Shown piece by piece: positions 49,743 through 59,796 of a stretch of DNA of 64,000 nt; positions within the stretch are counted from its first letter, which is position 1, and every line of letters begins with the position of its first letter. Under the pieces are notes generated by a model. That model was not told the DNA's origin and did not search any database. It saw only the letters and a list, made by a program, of their open reading frames with translations. Origin of the DNA: Bradyrhizobium diazoefficiens (lineage in GTDB: Bacteria; Pseudomonadota; Alphaproteobacteria; Rhizobiales; Xanthobacteraceae); contig NZ_JAFCJJ010000017.1 of assembly GCF_018131015.1 (NCBI RefSeq), positions 62,001 to 126,000 on the forward strand, in the 5' to 3' direction. The position numbers and the translations under genes are program-made.

Positions 49743-49764
49743 CGCCGGCGAGAGGCGGCGGTGC

Positions 49765-51033
49765 TCAGGCTTTCGGATCGCGGCTGACGCGGGAAGCGGC
49801 CTGGTCGGCGATGGCGGCAAGCGCGGCCTTATCCAGCGGAAAATCCGCGGCCAGCCAGGCATCCTCGGCCAGCGTCAGCACGTGGCCGAGCGCGGGCCCC
49901 TCGGCGAGGCCACGCGCAATGAAATCGGCCGCGCGAAGCGGAAACTTTGGCGCGGTCCAGCGCTGCGGCAATCCGGCGAGCTCGCGCCAGCGCGACGAGG
50001 CCACGTCGCCGCCATCGCGCGCCCAGGCCAGCAGCACCCGATCGTGATAGGGCTCGGGCCCGAGCCGGTACAGCATCCGCCGCGCGCTGGCCCCGTTCCT
50101 GGCGGCGAAGCGCCACCAGCGATGGCCCATCGAATCCAGCGCCTTGGTCTCGGCATTGGACAGCCGCAGTCGCCTCGCAACGCGCGTGGCATCCTCGGTC
50201 ACGGCGACCGTCAGCGCGGCGAGCCGCCGCGTGCTGCTGGGGGCGAGGCCGAGCGCGCGCTCGATCTCGATCATCGACGACAGCGGCCCGGTATAGGCAA
50301 CGCCGCCGATCAGCGATTGCAGCAACCCGCCCTCGGCCATCGCCAGCACCGCCGCGGCCGCGCCCTCGGCCACCAGCAGCTTCAGCATTTCCATGCGCAC
50401 GCGTTCGGCCGAGAGGTGAGCAAGGCCGGCGCGGCTGCGGATGCAGGCGAGATAGCCGTCGCGATCGGGCTGACCTGCACCGAACGCGGCATGGATGCGG
50501 AAGAAGCGCAGGATGCGCAAATAATCCTCGGCTATGCGCTGGTCGGGGTCGCCGATGAAGCGCACGCGCCGCGCGCGTGCATCGGCGATCCCGCCGACAT
50601 GGTCGTGGACCACGCCCCTTGCATCGACCGACAGCCCGTTCATGGTGAAGTCGCGCCGCTCGGCGTCCTTCACCCAGTCGCGGCCGAACACGACCCTCGC
50701 CTTGCGGCCGAAGGTTTCGGTGTCCTCGCGCAGCGTCGTGACCTCGTAGGGATGCTTGTCGATGACGAGCGTGACGGTGCCGTGCTCGATGCCGGTCGGC
50801 ACGCCCTTGATGCCGGCGTGCCTCGCCCGGCGCATCACCTCCTCGGGCAGCGCGGTGGTGGCGATGTCGATGTCGCCCGGCTTGAGGCCGAGCAGCGCGT
50901 TGCGGACGGCGCCGCCGACCACGCGCGCCTCCTCGCCGCCGGCATTGAGCAGTTGCAGGACCCGCGCGGTCCCGCCGGAGACCAGCCAGGGCGCATCGGC
51001 AAGGACCGGATCGAGGATCGGCTCCGCGCTCAT
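49765..51033 (-). CDS. cca: CCA-adding tRNA nucleotidyltransferase
   Basis: 422 residues. The class II nucleotidyltransferase head carries VVGGAVRNALLG and the metal-binding GDIDIATTALPEEV (about residues 39-65), followed by RRDFTMNGLSVD and AEDYLRILRFFRIHAAFG. The C-terminal half is the helical tRNA-binding body. It adds or repairs the 3'-CCA of tRNAs. The ATG at 51033 follows DUF6111 by 10 bp. It is the last gene of DUF1285-NUDIX-DUF6111-cca. It converges with phaZ, leaving only 22 bp between stops. Confidence 0.95.
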   Translation of the reverse strand: MSAEPILDPVLADAPWLVSGGTARVLQLLNAGGEEARVVGGAVRNALLGLKPGDIDIATTALPEEVMRRARHAGIKGVPTGIEHGTVTLVIDKHPYEVTTLREDTETFGRKARVVFGRDWVKDAERRDFTMNGLSVDARGVVHDHVGGIADARARRVRFIGDPDQRIAEDYLRILRFFRIHAAFGAGQPDRDGYLACIRSRAGLAHLSAERVRMEMLKLLVAEGAAAAVLAMAEGGLLQSLIGGVAYTGPLSSMIEIERALGLAPSSTRRLAALTVAVTEDATRVARRLRLSNAETKALDSMGHRWWRFAARNGASARRMLYRLGPEPYHDRVLLAWARDGGDVASSRWRELAGLPQRWTAPKFPLRAADFIARGLAEGPALGHVLTLAEDAWLAADFPLDKAALAAIADQAASRVSRDPKA

Positions 51034-51043
51034 CCCCTCGCCC

Positions 51044-51307
51044 CTATCTTTCCACGCCCGGCACGAGCCTGCCGTTCTCGATATGGGCGGGGACATAGGT
51101 CGAATCCGGCGGCGCGCCGGAGAAATGCGCCAGGCCGATCAGGCCCGCGATCACCAGCACCATGGCCGACAGCAGGAGACGGGCGACGACGGTGACCGGC
51201 CATGACGATTGCACGAACAGGCCGGAGCGGGTGGCGGCCAGGAAAAGCGCATAGACGACGAAAGGGATGAGGAAAATTCCGATCTCGGTCAGCGCCGTCC
51301 GGATCAT
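51044..51307 (-). CDS. DUF6111 small membrane protein
   Basis: 87 residues with two hydrophobic helices (IGIFLIPFVVYALFLAATR and LLLSAMVLVIAGLIGLAHF) and the conserved end GAPPDSTYVPAHIENGRLVPG, which identifies DUF6111 in Rhizobiales. Its ATG overlaps the NUDIX stop (ATGA). Function unknown. Its fixed position between the NUDIX and cca genes suggests cotranscription. Confidence 0.85.
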   Translation of the reverse strand: MIRTALTEIGIFLIPFVVYALFLAATRSGLFVQSSWPVTVVARLLLSAMVLVIAGLIGLAHFSGAPPDSTYVPAHIENGRLVPGVER

Positions 51308-51975
51308 GAGCCGTAGATCCGCTCATAAAGCACACGCAGCATCCCGGCCGTGGCGCCCCAGATGTAGCGCTCCGCGAACGGCATCGCGTAGTAGAACCGC
51401 TCCATGCCGCGGAATTCCTTGCTGTGCACCTGGTGGTTCGCCGGGTTCATCAGGAATGATAGCGGCACTTCGAACGCGTCATCAACCTCGGAATGGTTGA
51501 TGCTGAGCGCAAAGCCCGGCCGCACCCTCGCGACCGTCGGCAGGATGCGGAAGCCGAAGGCGGTGCCGTAGAGATCGAGATAGCCGATCGGCTCGACGAA
51601 GTCCCTGGACAGCCCGACCTCCTCCTCGGCCTCGCGCAGCGCCGCATCGAGCGGCGAGGAATCGGTCGCGTCGATCTTGCCGCCGGGAAAGGCGATCTGG
51701 CCGGCATGGTCGTTCAGATGCGCCGAGCGCTGCGTCAACAGGATGGTCGGTTCGGGATGGTCGACCACCGCGATCAGCACCGCCGCCGGGCGCACCGGCT
51801 GCTCGCGCGCGATGATCTCGAGCATCTTGTCGGTGCCGGGATCGCCCGAGGCGGGAATGACGTTGGGATCGTACAGGCCGGGCGGCACGTCGAAGCCGAG
51901 CTTCGCCCGGGAGAGGGCGAAGAAATCCGCCGCGCGAAAGACAGCGGCATCGCTCCTCGGGATAGGCTTGTTCAA
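51304..51975 (-). CDS. NUDIX hydrolase, probable CoA pyrophosphatase
   Basis: 223 residues starting with TTG at 51975, whose last bases overlap the DUF1285 stop. The Nudix box GKIDATDSSPLDAALREAEEEVGL lies at about residues 99-122, with all catalytic Glu present and preceded by HLNDHAGQIAFPG, the extra signature (LxxHxGQ.aFPGG) of CoA pyrophosphatases of the NudL/PCD1 type. It cleaves CoA or acyl-CoA into phosphopantetheine and 3',5'-ADP. It is in a four-gene reverse operon ending with cca. Confidence 0.92.
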   Translation of the reverse strand: MNKPIPRSDAAVFRAADFFALSRAKLGFDVPPGLYDPNVIPASGDPGTDKMLEIIAREQPVRPAAVLIAVVDHPEPTILLTQRSAHLNDHAGQIAFPGGKIDATDSSPLDAALREAEEEVGLSRDFVEPIGYLDLYGTAFGFRILPTVARVRPGFALSINHSEVDDAFEVPLSFLMNPANHQVHSKEFRGMERFYYAMPFAERYIWGATAGMLRVLYERIYGS

Positions 51976-52574
51976 AGCGCGGCCCTCACCTGCTCCGCAT
52001 CGGCCATGGCGAAGAATTCGCCGGCCGATTCGACGCCGAACATCGGCTGGTCATCGACCATCCGCTCCTCGCCCCTGTCAACCAGATCGTAGTAGATCGC
52101 GCGGGTGACCTTGGCCCAGAGATCGGCGCGCACATGCAGATAGGGCGTCAGCCCGCCGTCCGCCGCCTCCTCGAATCGGAGCCGGTGCGCGGCATCGCAG
52201 GTCACCCAGTCGTCGACATTGGTGCGGAAGCGGAGCACGCGATGGCCGTCCTCAGCGTCCTCCTGCATCTCGACCGCCATGAACGGCGCATCGTCGACGC
52301 GGATGCCGACCTTCTCCACCGGCGTCACCAGGAAATGCCGATCGCCCTCGCGCTTCAGGATGGTCGAGAACAGGCGGACCAGCGCCGGCCGGCCGATTGG
52401 CGTGCCGAGGTAGAACCAAGTACCATCGGAAGCGATTCGGATGTCGAGATCCCCGCAAAACGGCGGATTCCACAGGTGGACCGGCGGCAGTCCCTTTTTG
52501 GCACTGGCGGCACCTTTTGCGGCGGCCGTCAGCCCCTCAAGACCACGATCGGCGCCCTGCCCTTGGTTCGCCAT
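51972..52574 (-). CDS. DUF1285 domain protein
   Basis: 200 residues from the ATG at 52574; an in-frame ATG at 52595 is also possible and neither has a strong ribosome site. The DUF1285 core reads PPVHLWNPPFCGDLDIRIASDGTWFYLGTPIGRPALVRLFSTIL, FLVTPVEKVGIRVDDAPFMAVEM and LRFRTNVDDWVTCDAAHRLRF. It is a soluble protein of unknown function found across alphaproteobacteria. It heads the reverse operon and is divergent from the moxR operon across a 320-bp region. Confidence 0.88.
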   Translation of the reverse strand: MANQGQGADRGLEGLTAAAKGAASAKKGLPPVHLWNPPFCGDLDIRIASDGTWFYLGTPIGRPALVRLFSTILKREGDRHFLVTPVEKVGIRVDDAPFMAVEMQEDAEDGHRVLRFRTNVDDWVTCDAAHRLRFEEAADGGLTPYLHVRADLWAKVTRAIYYDLVDRGEERMVDDQPMFGVESAGEFFAMADAEQVRAAL

Positions 52575-52612
52575 GGTTTGCCCGGACTCTGTCATTTGGC
52601 ACAATTGTTCTT

Positions 52613-52628
52613 TGGCACGATTGGTGCA
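52613..52628 (+). promoter_or_regulatory. Sigma-54-like promoter TGGCACGATTGGTGCA
   Basis: It matches TGGCACG-N4-TTGCW except for one base, with GG and GC exactly 12 apart (start to start). A partial direct repeat TTTGGCACAATTG precedes it. It points towards the moxR operon, 267 bp downstream. No enhancer-binding protein is encoded nearby, so it remains a sequence match. Confidence 0.45.
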
Positions 52629-52793
52629 GGTTTACGTTGTAGCCGGGTGCGCGGTTCCACCCCGGATTAGTCCGGTGTGGGAGGTCGCCACTTCGTGATG
52701 CCTTCCATATCCCGAAGCCGATAAGGTGGGGATAGGAAAATTCAACGACGACATGGCCTTCCCTGCAAGTCTAGCATGGGACCCATGAGAGGC

Positions 52794-52863
52794 GTGACGA
52801 CAGAGTCGTCACGACAGAAACGCGACGTCAGAGACGTGATGTCCTGGACGTGACGACGCAAGA
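52794..52863. repeat. Five degenerate 14-bp tandem repeats before moxR
   Basis: Units read GTGACGACAGAGTC, GTCACGACAGAAAC, GCGACGTCAGAGAC, GTGATGTCCTGGAC and GTGACGACGCAAGA, in exact 14-bp register. The consensus is close to GTGACGWCAGAGAC. They end 31 bp before the moxR ATG. The rest of the 320-bp gap (52575-52894) holds the sigma-54-like site and a short CCCCGG/CCGGTGTGGG hairpin, but no gene. Confidence 0.65.
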
Positions 52864-52894
52864 GAGCTGCATGGCAGGCTCGAGGAGCTGACGG

Positions 52895-53892
<998 letters not shown>

Positions 53893-53893
<1 letters not shown>

Positions 53894-54837
53894 TGGCCGC
53901 AGAGAACGGGCACAGGGCGAAGGAGATCATCGCGATCCGACGTGCCGATGGCGAAAGCCGCACGCTCGCCGCATCGCTGCCGCGCCTGGTGCTCGAGGCC
54001 CGCCGCGTCGCCGCCAACGTCATCCATGGCCTGCATGGACGGCGCCGCGCCGGCTCCGGCGAGAATTTCTGGCAATACCGGCGCTTCGTCTCCGGCGAGC
54101 CGTCGCAGAATGTCGACTGGCGCCGCTCGGCGCGCGACGACCATCTCTATGTCCGCGAACTCGAATGGGAAGCCTCGCACACGGTCTGGATCTGGCCCGA
54201 CCGCTCGCCCTCGATGGCGTTCGCCTCGAAGACGGCGCGCGAGTCCAAGCTGGAGCGCACGCTGATCGTCGCCTTTGCGCTGGCCGAGCTGCTGGTTGCG
54301 GGCGGCGAGCGCGTCGGCATTCCCGGCCTGATGGCCCCGACCGCGAGCCGCAGCGTCGTCGACAAGATGGCGCAGGCGATGCTGCACGACGGCGCCGACC
54401 GGCTGAGCCTGCCGCCGTCCTTCGTGCCCTCGGCGCTGGCCGAGATCATCGTGCTGTCGGACTTCTGGTCGCCGATCGCCGAGATCAGGACGACGCTCGC
54501 CGGCCTGTCCGGCTCCGGCGCGCATGGCACGCTGGTGCAGGTGGTCGATCCCGCCGAAGAGAGCTTTCCCTATTCCGGCCGCGTCGAGTTCGTCGAGCCC
54601 GAGGGCTTTGGCGTGATCACCGCCGGCCGCGCCGAGAGCTGGGCGCAGGACTACACCGCGCGCCTCGCGCTGCATCGCGACCAGATCCGCGCCGAGACCT
54701 CGAAGCTCGACTGGCTGTTCGCGACCCACACGACCGACCGCTCGGCCGCTGAATTGCTGCTGTTCCTGCATGCCGGCATGCAGGTGAGCAAGTCGGGCGC
54801 GCGCACCACGACGATCAAGGCGGGGCCGGCCGCATGA
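53893..54837 (+). CDS. DUF58 domain protein
   Basis: 314 residues. The DUF58 signature is RRRAGSGENFWQYRRFVSGEPSQNVDWRRSARDDHLYVRELEWEASHTVWIWPDRSPSMAFAS, leading into a VWA-like fold with a DxS-type site altered to DRSPSM. It is the standard partner of MoxR ATPases. The stop overlaps the next ATG (ATGA). No membrane helix is evident, in contrast to many DUF58 proteins. Confidence 0.93.
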
Positions 54838-57647
54838 TGGGATTGCCGCTCGCCTTCACCGAACCGCTGCTCCTGATCGGCCTCGTCAGCCTGCCGGTGC
54901 TGTGGTGGCTGCTGCGCGTGATGCCGCCGCGCCCGCGCCGCATCGAGTTTCCGCCGACCCGCCTGCTGTTCGACATCGCACCGAAGGAAGAGACGCCCTC
55001 GCGGACGCCGTGGTGGCTGACCGCGCTGCGCCTGCTGGCTGCGGCTCTGGTCATTTTCGCCGCCGCCGGGCCGATCTGGAATCCGCGGACCGGGCTTGCC
55101 TCCAGCAAGGCGCCGCTGATGATCATGCTCGACGACGGCTGGAGCGCGGCATCGAACTGGGACACCAGGATCAGGGCCGCCGACGAGCTGATCGCCAATG
55201 CCGAAAACGACCGCCGCGCCATCGCGCTGGTGCCGTTGTCCGAGCCCAACCGCGACATCACGCTGATGCAAGCGGGCGCAGCGCGCGTGGCGCTGCGGCA
55301 GATCACGCCGAAGGCCTATTCGATCGACCGCGTCGAGACGCTCGCTGCCGTCGATCGTTTCCTCAAGGCCACCGGCGACTGCGACATCGCCTGGCTGTCC
55401 GACGGCGTCGACACCGGCCGCGGCGAGGAGTTCGTGCAAGGCCTCGGCAAGACCATCGGCGAGCGCAGCCTGACGGTGTTCGAAGGCGGCACCACCTCTC
55501 CCCTCGCGCTGGTCGCGGCCGAGAACGCGGCTGCGAAGATGACCGTCAAGGTGCTGCGCACCGACAGCGGCATCACCTCCGGCACCGTCCGGGCGCTGGA
55601 CCAGCGTGCCTCGCCGATCGCCGAGGCGCGCTACACGTTCGGCCCGCAGGACAAGGAAGCCGAAGCGGCGTTCGACCTGCCGGTCGAGCTGCGCAACGAC
55701 ATTTCGCGGCTCGAGATTTCCGGCGAGCGCTCCTCCGGCGCGGTGCAACTGCTCGACAAGCGCTGGCGGCGGCGCGCCATCGGCATCGTCTCTGGCGCGA
55801 GCAGCGAGACCGCACAGCCGCTGCTGGCGCCGACCTTCTATCTCACTCGCGCGCTGGCGCCGTTCGCCGACGTGCGGCTCGCCGACAAGGGCTCGCCGCA
55901 GCAGGGCATCACGCAATTCCTCGACCAGAAGCTGCCGATGATCATCCTCGCCGACGTCGGCACTGTCGCGCCCGAGCTGCGCGACCGCCTCAATGCCTGG
56001 ATCGACCAGGGCGGCGTGCTGGTGCGCTTTGCAGGGCCCCGGTTGGCGCAGGCCGAAGACGATCTCGTCCCGGTCAAGCTGCGCAAGGGCGGCCGCACGC
56101 TCGGCGGCAGCCTGACCTGGGAGAAGCCGCAGCATCTGGCCACCTTCACCGCCGACGGTCCGTTCGCCGGCGTCCCGGTGCCCAAGGACGTCACCGTCAG
56201 CCGGCAGGTTCTCGCCGAGCCCGATGCCGTGCTCGCCACCAAGAGCTGGGCCTCGCTCGAAGACGGCACGCCGCTTGTGACCGGCGAGCATCGCGGCAAG
56301 GGGCTGGTCAGCCTGTTCCATGTCAGCGCGGACATGCGCTGGTCGGATCTGCCGATGTCCGGCACCTTCGTCGAGATGCTGCGGCGGATCGTCGACATGT
56401 CCGGCTACACGTCCAGGCCCGGCGCCGGCGTCGCCACCGAGGCGAGCGCGGAGACGCTGGCGCCGCTGCACATCCTCGACGGTTTCGGCGCCTTCGGCCC
56501 GCCGCCCGCCACCGCAAAGCCGCTGACGGCCGACTATCGCGACCGCGCCACGCCGGATCATCCGCCCGGCTTCTACGGTCCGGCAGAAGGACCGCTCGCC
56601 GTGAACACGCTCGCCGCCGCCGACCGCATCGCAGCCCTCAACACCGCGAGCCTGAATGCCCGTCGCGCCACCTACACCAATGCCGAGCCGCGCGATCTTC
56701 GCGGCTGGCTGCTGTCGACCTCGCTGGCGCTGTTCCTGATCGACGCCCTCATCGTCGCGCTGCTCGGCGGCGGGCTCGCAGCGCTGTTGCGCCGCCGCGC
56801 CGCCACCGCCACGATCGTCCTCGGCCTCGTGGTGGCTGCCCTGATGTCGCTCACACCAGTGCCCGCGCGCGCCGACGGCGCCGCGGACGATTTCGCGATG
56901 AAGGCGACCTCGCAGACCCGCCTCGCCTATGTCGTCACGGGCAATGCCGACGTCGATTCCATCGTCAAGTCCGGCCTGGCCGGTCTCACCCTGTTCCTGG
57001 CGCAGCGCACCGCGCTCGAGGCGGGCGATCCCGTCGGCGTCGATCCGGCGCGCGACGAGCTCGCCTTCTTCCCGCTGATCTACTGGCCGATCCTGCCGGG
57101 CGCGCCGAAGCCGCCGCAGGACGCCATCAACAAGATCGACGCCTATATGAAGCAGGGCGGCACCGTGCTGTTCGACACCCGCGACGCAATCGAGGCGCCG
57201 CCCGGTGCGAACGGCGCCGCGCAGACGCCGGGCATGCAGACGCTGCGCGAGATCCTGTCCTCGCTCGACGTGCCCGAGCTCGAGCCGGTGCCGCGCGAGC
57301 ACGTGCTGACCAAGACCTTCTACCTCCTGCGCGACTTCCCCGGCCGCTTCAACGCGGGTCAGACCTGGGTCGAGACGCTGCCGCGCGAGGACGACGACGA
57401 GAGTGCGCAGCGGCCGGCCCGCGGCGGCGACGGCGTCTCGCCGATCATCATCACCTCCAACGACCTCGCAGGCGCGTGGGCGATCCGTCCCGACGGCCAG
57501 CCGATGCTGCCGCTCACCCCGGGCGAGCCGCGCCAGCGCGAATTCGCCTACCGCGCCGGCGTCAACATCGTGATGTACACGCTGACCGGCAACTACAAGG
57601 CCGACCAGGTGCACGCACCGGCGCTGATCGAGCGGCTGGGGCAATAG
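54834..57647 (+). CDS. Large membrane protein with BatA-like N-terminus and DUF4159 C-terminus
   Basis: 937 residues. Two N-terminal helices around PLLLIGLVSLPVLWWLLRVMPPRPRRIEFPPTRLLFDI and WLTALRLLAAALVIFAAAGPIW are the aerotolerance-regulator (BatA) N-terminal pattern. A long VWA/GATase-like extracytoplasmic part follows, then one or two central helices (about 622-645 and 655-675). The C-terminal DUF4159 domain (about 690-935) begins TSQTRLAYVVTGNADVDSIVKSGLAGLTLFLAQRT and has LAFFPLIYWPILPGAP and MKQGGTVLFDTRD. It is part of the moxR operon. Probable role in envelope integrity or complex assembly; unproven. Confidence 0.88.
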   Translation: MMGLPLAFTEPLLLIGLVSLPVLWWLLRVMPPRPRRIEFPPTRLLFDIAPKEETPSRTPWWLTALRLLAAALVIFAAAGPIWNPRTGLASSKAPLMIMLDDGWSAASNWDTRIRAADELIANAENDRRAIALVPLSEPNRDITLMQAGAARVALRQITPKAYSIDRVETLAAVDRFLKATGDCDIAWLSDGVDTGRGEEFVQGLGKTIGERSLTVFEGGTTSPLALVAAENAAAKMTVKVLRTDSGITSGTVRALDQRASPIAEARYTFGPQDKEAEAAFDLPVELRNDISRLEISGERSSGAVQLLDKRWRRRAIGIVSGASSETAQPLLAPTFYLTRALAPFADVRLADKGSPQQGITQFLDQKLPMIILADVGTVAPELRDRLNAWIDQGGVLVRFAGPRLAQAEDDLVPVKLRKGGRTLGGSLTWEKPQHLATFTADGPFAGVPVPKDVTVSRQVLAEPDAVLATKSWASLEDGTPLVTGEHRGKGLVSLFHVSADMRWSDLPMSGTFVEMLRRIVDMSGYTSRPGAGVATEASAETLAPLHILDGFGAFGPPPATAKPLTADYRDRATPDHPPGFYGPAEGPLAVNTLAAADRIAALNTASLNARRATYTNAEPRDLRGWLLSTSLALFLIDALIVALLGGGLAALLRRRAATATIVLGLVVAALMSLTPVPARADGAADDFAMKATSQTRLAYVVTGNADVDSIVKSGLAGLTLFLAQRTALEAGDPVGVDPARDELAFFPLIYWPILPGAPKPPQDAINKIDAYMKQGGTVLFDTRDAIEAPPGANGAAQTPGMQTLREILSSLDVPELEPVPREHVLTKTFYLLRDFPGRFNAGQTWVETLPREDDDESAQRPARGGDGVSPIIITSNDLAGAWAIRPDGQPMLPLTPGEPRQREFAYRAGVNIVMYTLTGNYKADQVHAPALIERLGQ

Positions 57648-57654
57648 GATCCAT

Positions 57655-59718
57655 ATGAATTACGGCATTGCCTTCACGCCGCTGGTTCCCGCGACCGTCC
57701 TTTGGATCGCGCTCGCCGCGATCATCGTCATGGCGCTGGTGCTGCTCTTGGCGCGCTCGCGCGGCGCGGCGGTGCGCGTGGCGGCGCTGGCGCTGTTCCT
57801 GCTGGCGCTCGCCAACCCGTCGTTCACGCGCGAGGACCGCGATCCCCTCACCTCGATCGCCGCAATCGTCGTCGACAAGAGCCCGAGCCAGAATTTTGGC
57901 AACCGCACTCGCGAGGCGGCGCAGGCGCAGGAGGCGCTGGTCGACAGCCTGAAGAAGATCAAGGGCCTCGAGGTGCGCGTCGTCGAGGCCGGACAGGCCG
58001 ACGGCGAGACCGACGGCACGCGCCTGTTCGGCGCGCTCGCCTCGGCGCTGTCTGACGTGCCGGTCGACCGCGTCGCCGGCGCCTTCCTGATCACCGACGG
58101 CCGCGTCCACGACATCCCGGCCAACGCCGCGGCGCTCGGCTTCCAGGCGCCGGTGCAGGCGCTGATCACCGGACAGAAGGACGAGCGCGATCGCCGTATC
58201 GCGATCACCGCGGCGCCGCGCTTCGGCATCGTCGGCCAGAACCAGACCATCACCTACCGGCTCGACGACCAGGGCGTCTCCGGCGAGCGCGCCAAGGTCA
58301 CGATCCGCCGGGACGGCGAGGTCATCAACGAGCGCACGCTGTCGAGCGGCCAGAGCGCCAGCGTGGACGTCGACATCAAGCATGCCGGCCCGAACATCGT
58401 CGAGATCGAGGCCTCGCCGCTCGAGCGCGAGCTGACGCCGGTGAACAACCGCGCCGTCGTCGCTATCGACGGCGTGCGCGACAAGCTGCGCGTGCTGCTG
58501 GTCTCGGGCGAACCGCATTCCGGCGAGCGCACCTGGCGCAACCTGCTGAAGTCCGACGCCAGCGTCGACCTCGTGCACTTCACCATCCTGCGTCCGCCGG
58601 AGAAGCAGGACGGCACGCCGATCAACGAATTGTCGCTGATCGCGTTTCCGACCCGCGAGCTGTTCCAGCAGAAGATCAACGAATTCCAGCTCATCATCTT
58701 CGACCGCTACGCCCGCCAGGGCGTGCTGCCGATCCCCTATTTCGAGAACATGGCGCGCTATGTGCGCGCGGGCGGCGCCGTGCTGGTCTCGGCCGGCCCC
58801 GACTATGCCTCGAACAGCAGCATCTGGCGCACGCCGCTGGATTCGGTGCTGCCGGCAGAGCCCGTCGGCGTGACGGAGAAGCCGTTCTATGCGCATCTGT
58901 CCGATATCGGCAAACGCCATCCGGTGACGCGCGGGCTGGAAGGCTCGGCCTTCGAGCCGCCGCACTGGAGCCGCTTCTTCCGCACCGTCGACACCCGCAA
59001 TTCGGTCAACCCGCCGGTGATGACCGGTGTCGACGGCAAGCCGCTCTTGTTCCTGTCGCGCTTCGGCGAAGGCCGCGTCGCGCTGCTGCTGTCCGACCAC
59101 ATCTGGCTGTGGGCCCGCGGCTATGAGGGCGGCGGCCCGCATCTCGACCTGCTCAGGCGGATGTCGCACTGGCTGATGAAGCAGCCGGATCTCGACGAGG
59201 AGGCGCTGCGCCTGCAGGTGCAGGGCAAGGACCTCGTGGTGGTGCGCCAGACCATGTCCGACAGCGTGCAGCCGGTGAGCGTGACCTCGCCATCGGGCGT
59301 GTCGCGCGACCTGACGCTCAATCCCGGCGACCCCGGCGAATGGCGCGCCAGCCTGCCGGCCAGCGAGCTCGGCCTGTGGCAGGCCACCGACGGCACGCTG
59401 AAGGCGCTGATCAATGTCGGGCCGACCAATCCGAAGGAGTTTTCGGAGGTCACCTCCTCGGCCGAAACCCTGAAGCCGCTGACCCAGGCGACCGGCGGCG
59501 ACGCCGTGCGGGTGGTCGACGGCGCGAGCGTCGAGCTGCCGCGCATCGTGCCGGTGCGTTCGGCGAGCGTCTTCCATGGCGATGGCTGGATGGGGGTCAG
59601 GATGCGCGAGGCCAGCGTCGTGAAGGGCGTCGGCGTGCTGCCGATCTTCGCCGGCCTGATCGGCCTCTTGCTGCTGCTCGGCGCATTTGCGGCGACCTGG
59701 GTGCGCGAGGGGCGGTGA
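57655..59718 (+). CDS. Membrane protein with VWA/glutamine-amidotransferase-like domain
   Basis: 687 residues, 7 bp after the DUF4159 gene. Two N-terminal helices (VPATVLWIALAAIIVMALVLLLA, VAALALFLLALANPSF) and one C-terminal helix (VLPIFAGLIGLLLLLGAFAATWV) anchor a large periplasmic region. It includes IAAIVVDKSPSQNFGNRTREA, a VWA-like start, and LRVLLVSGEPHSGERTWRNLLKSD followed by the GATase-1-like block MARYVRAGGAVLVSAGPDYA. This is the usual last gene of the MoxR-DUF58-DUF4159 set in alphaproteobacteria. Molecular function unknown. Confidence 0.86.
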   Translation: MNYGIAFTPLVPATVLWIALAAIIVMALVLLLARSRGAAVRVAALALFLLALANPSFTREDRDPLTSIAAIVVDKSPSQNFGNRTREAAQAQEALVDSLKKIKGLEVRVVEAGQADGETDGTRLFGALASALSDVPVDRVAGAFLITDGRVHDIPANAAALGFQAPVQALITGQKDERDRRIAITAAPRFGIVGQNQTITYRLDDQGVSGERAKVTIRRDGEVINERTLSSGQSASVDVDIKHAGPNIVEIEASPLERELTPVNNRAVVAIDGVRDKLRVLLVSGEPHSGERTWRNLLKSDASVDLVHFTILRPPEKQDGTPINELSLIAFPTRELFQQKINEFQLIIFDRYARQGVLPIPYFENMARYVRAGGAVLVSAGPDYASNSSIWRTPLDSVLPAEPVGVTEKPFYAHLSDIGKRHPVTRGLEGSAFEPPHWSRFFRTVDTRNSVNPPVMTGVDGKPLLFLSRFGEGRVALLLSDHIWLWARGYEGGGPHLDLLRRMSHWLMKQPDLDEEALRLQVQGKDLVVVRQTMSDSVQPVSVTSPSGVSRDLTLNPGDPGEWRASLPASELGLWQATDGTLKALINVGPTNPKEFSEVTSSAETLKPLTQATGGDAVRVVDGASVELPRIVPVRSASVFHGDGWMGVRMREASVVKGVGVLPIFAGLIGLLLLLGAFAATWVREGR

Positions 59719-59796
59719 TCTCCTGAGGTCGCCGCGTCGCCAGGCGAGGACAACAGGCGTCCTTCGCAGGTTTGCGCGACGGTTTCCCGAACGAGA

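Noticed and set aside
54651..57644. 997-codon reverse open frame rich in Arg, Gly and Val
   Set aside because: It is antisense to the DUF4159 gene, which has clear domains, a coupled start and operon context; the reverse frame has none.
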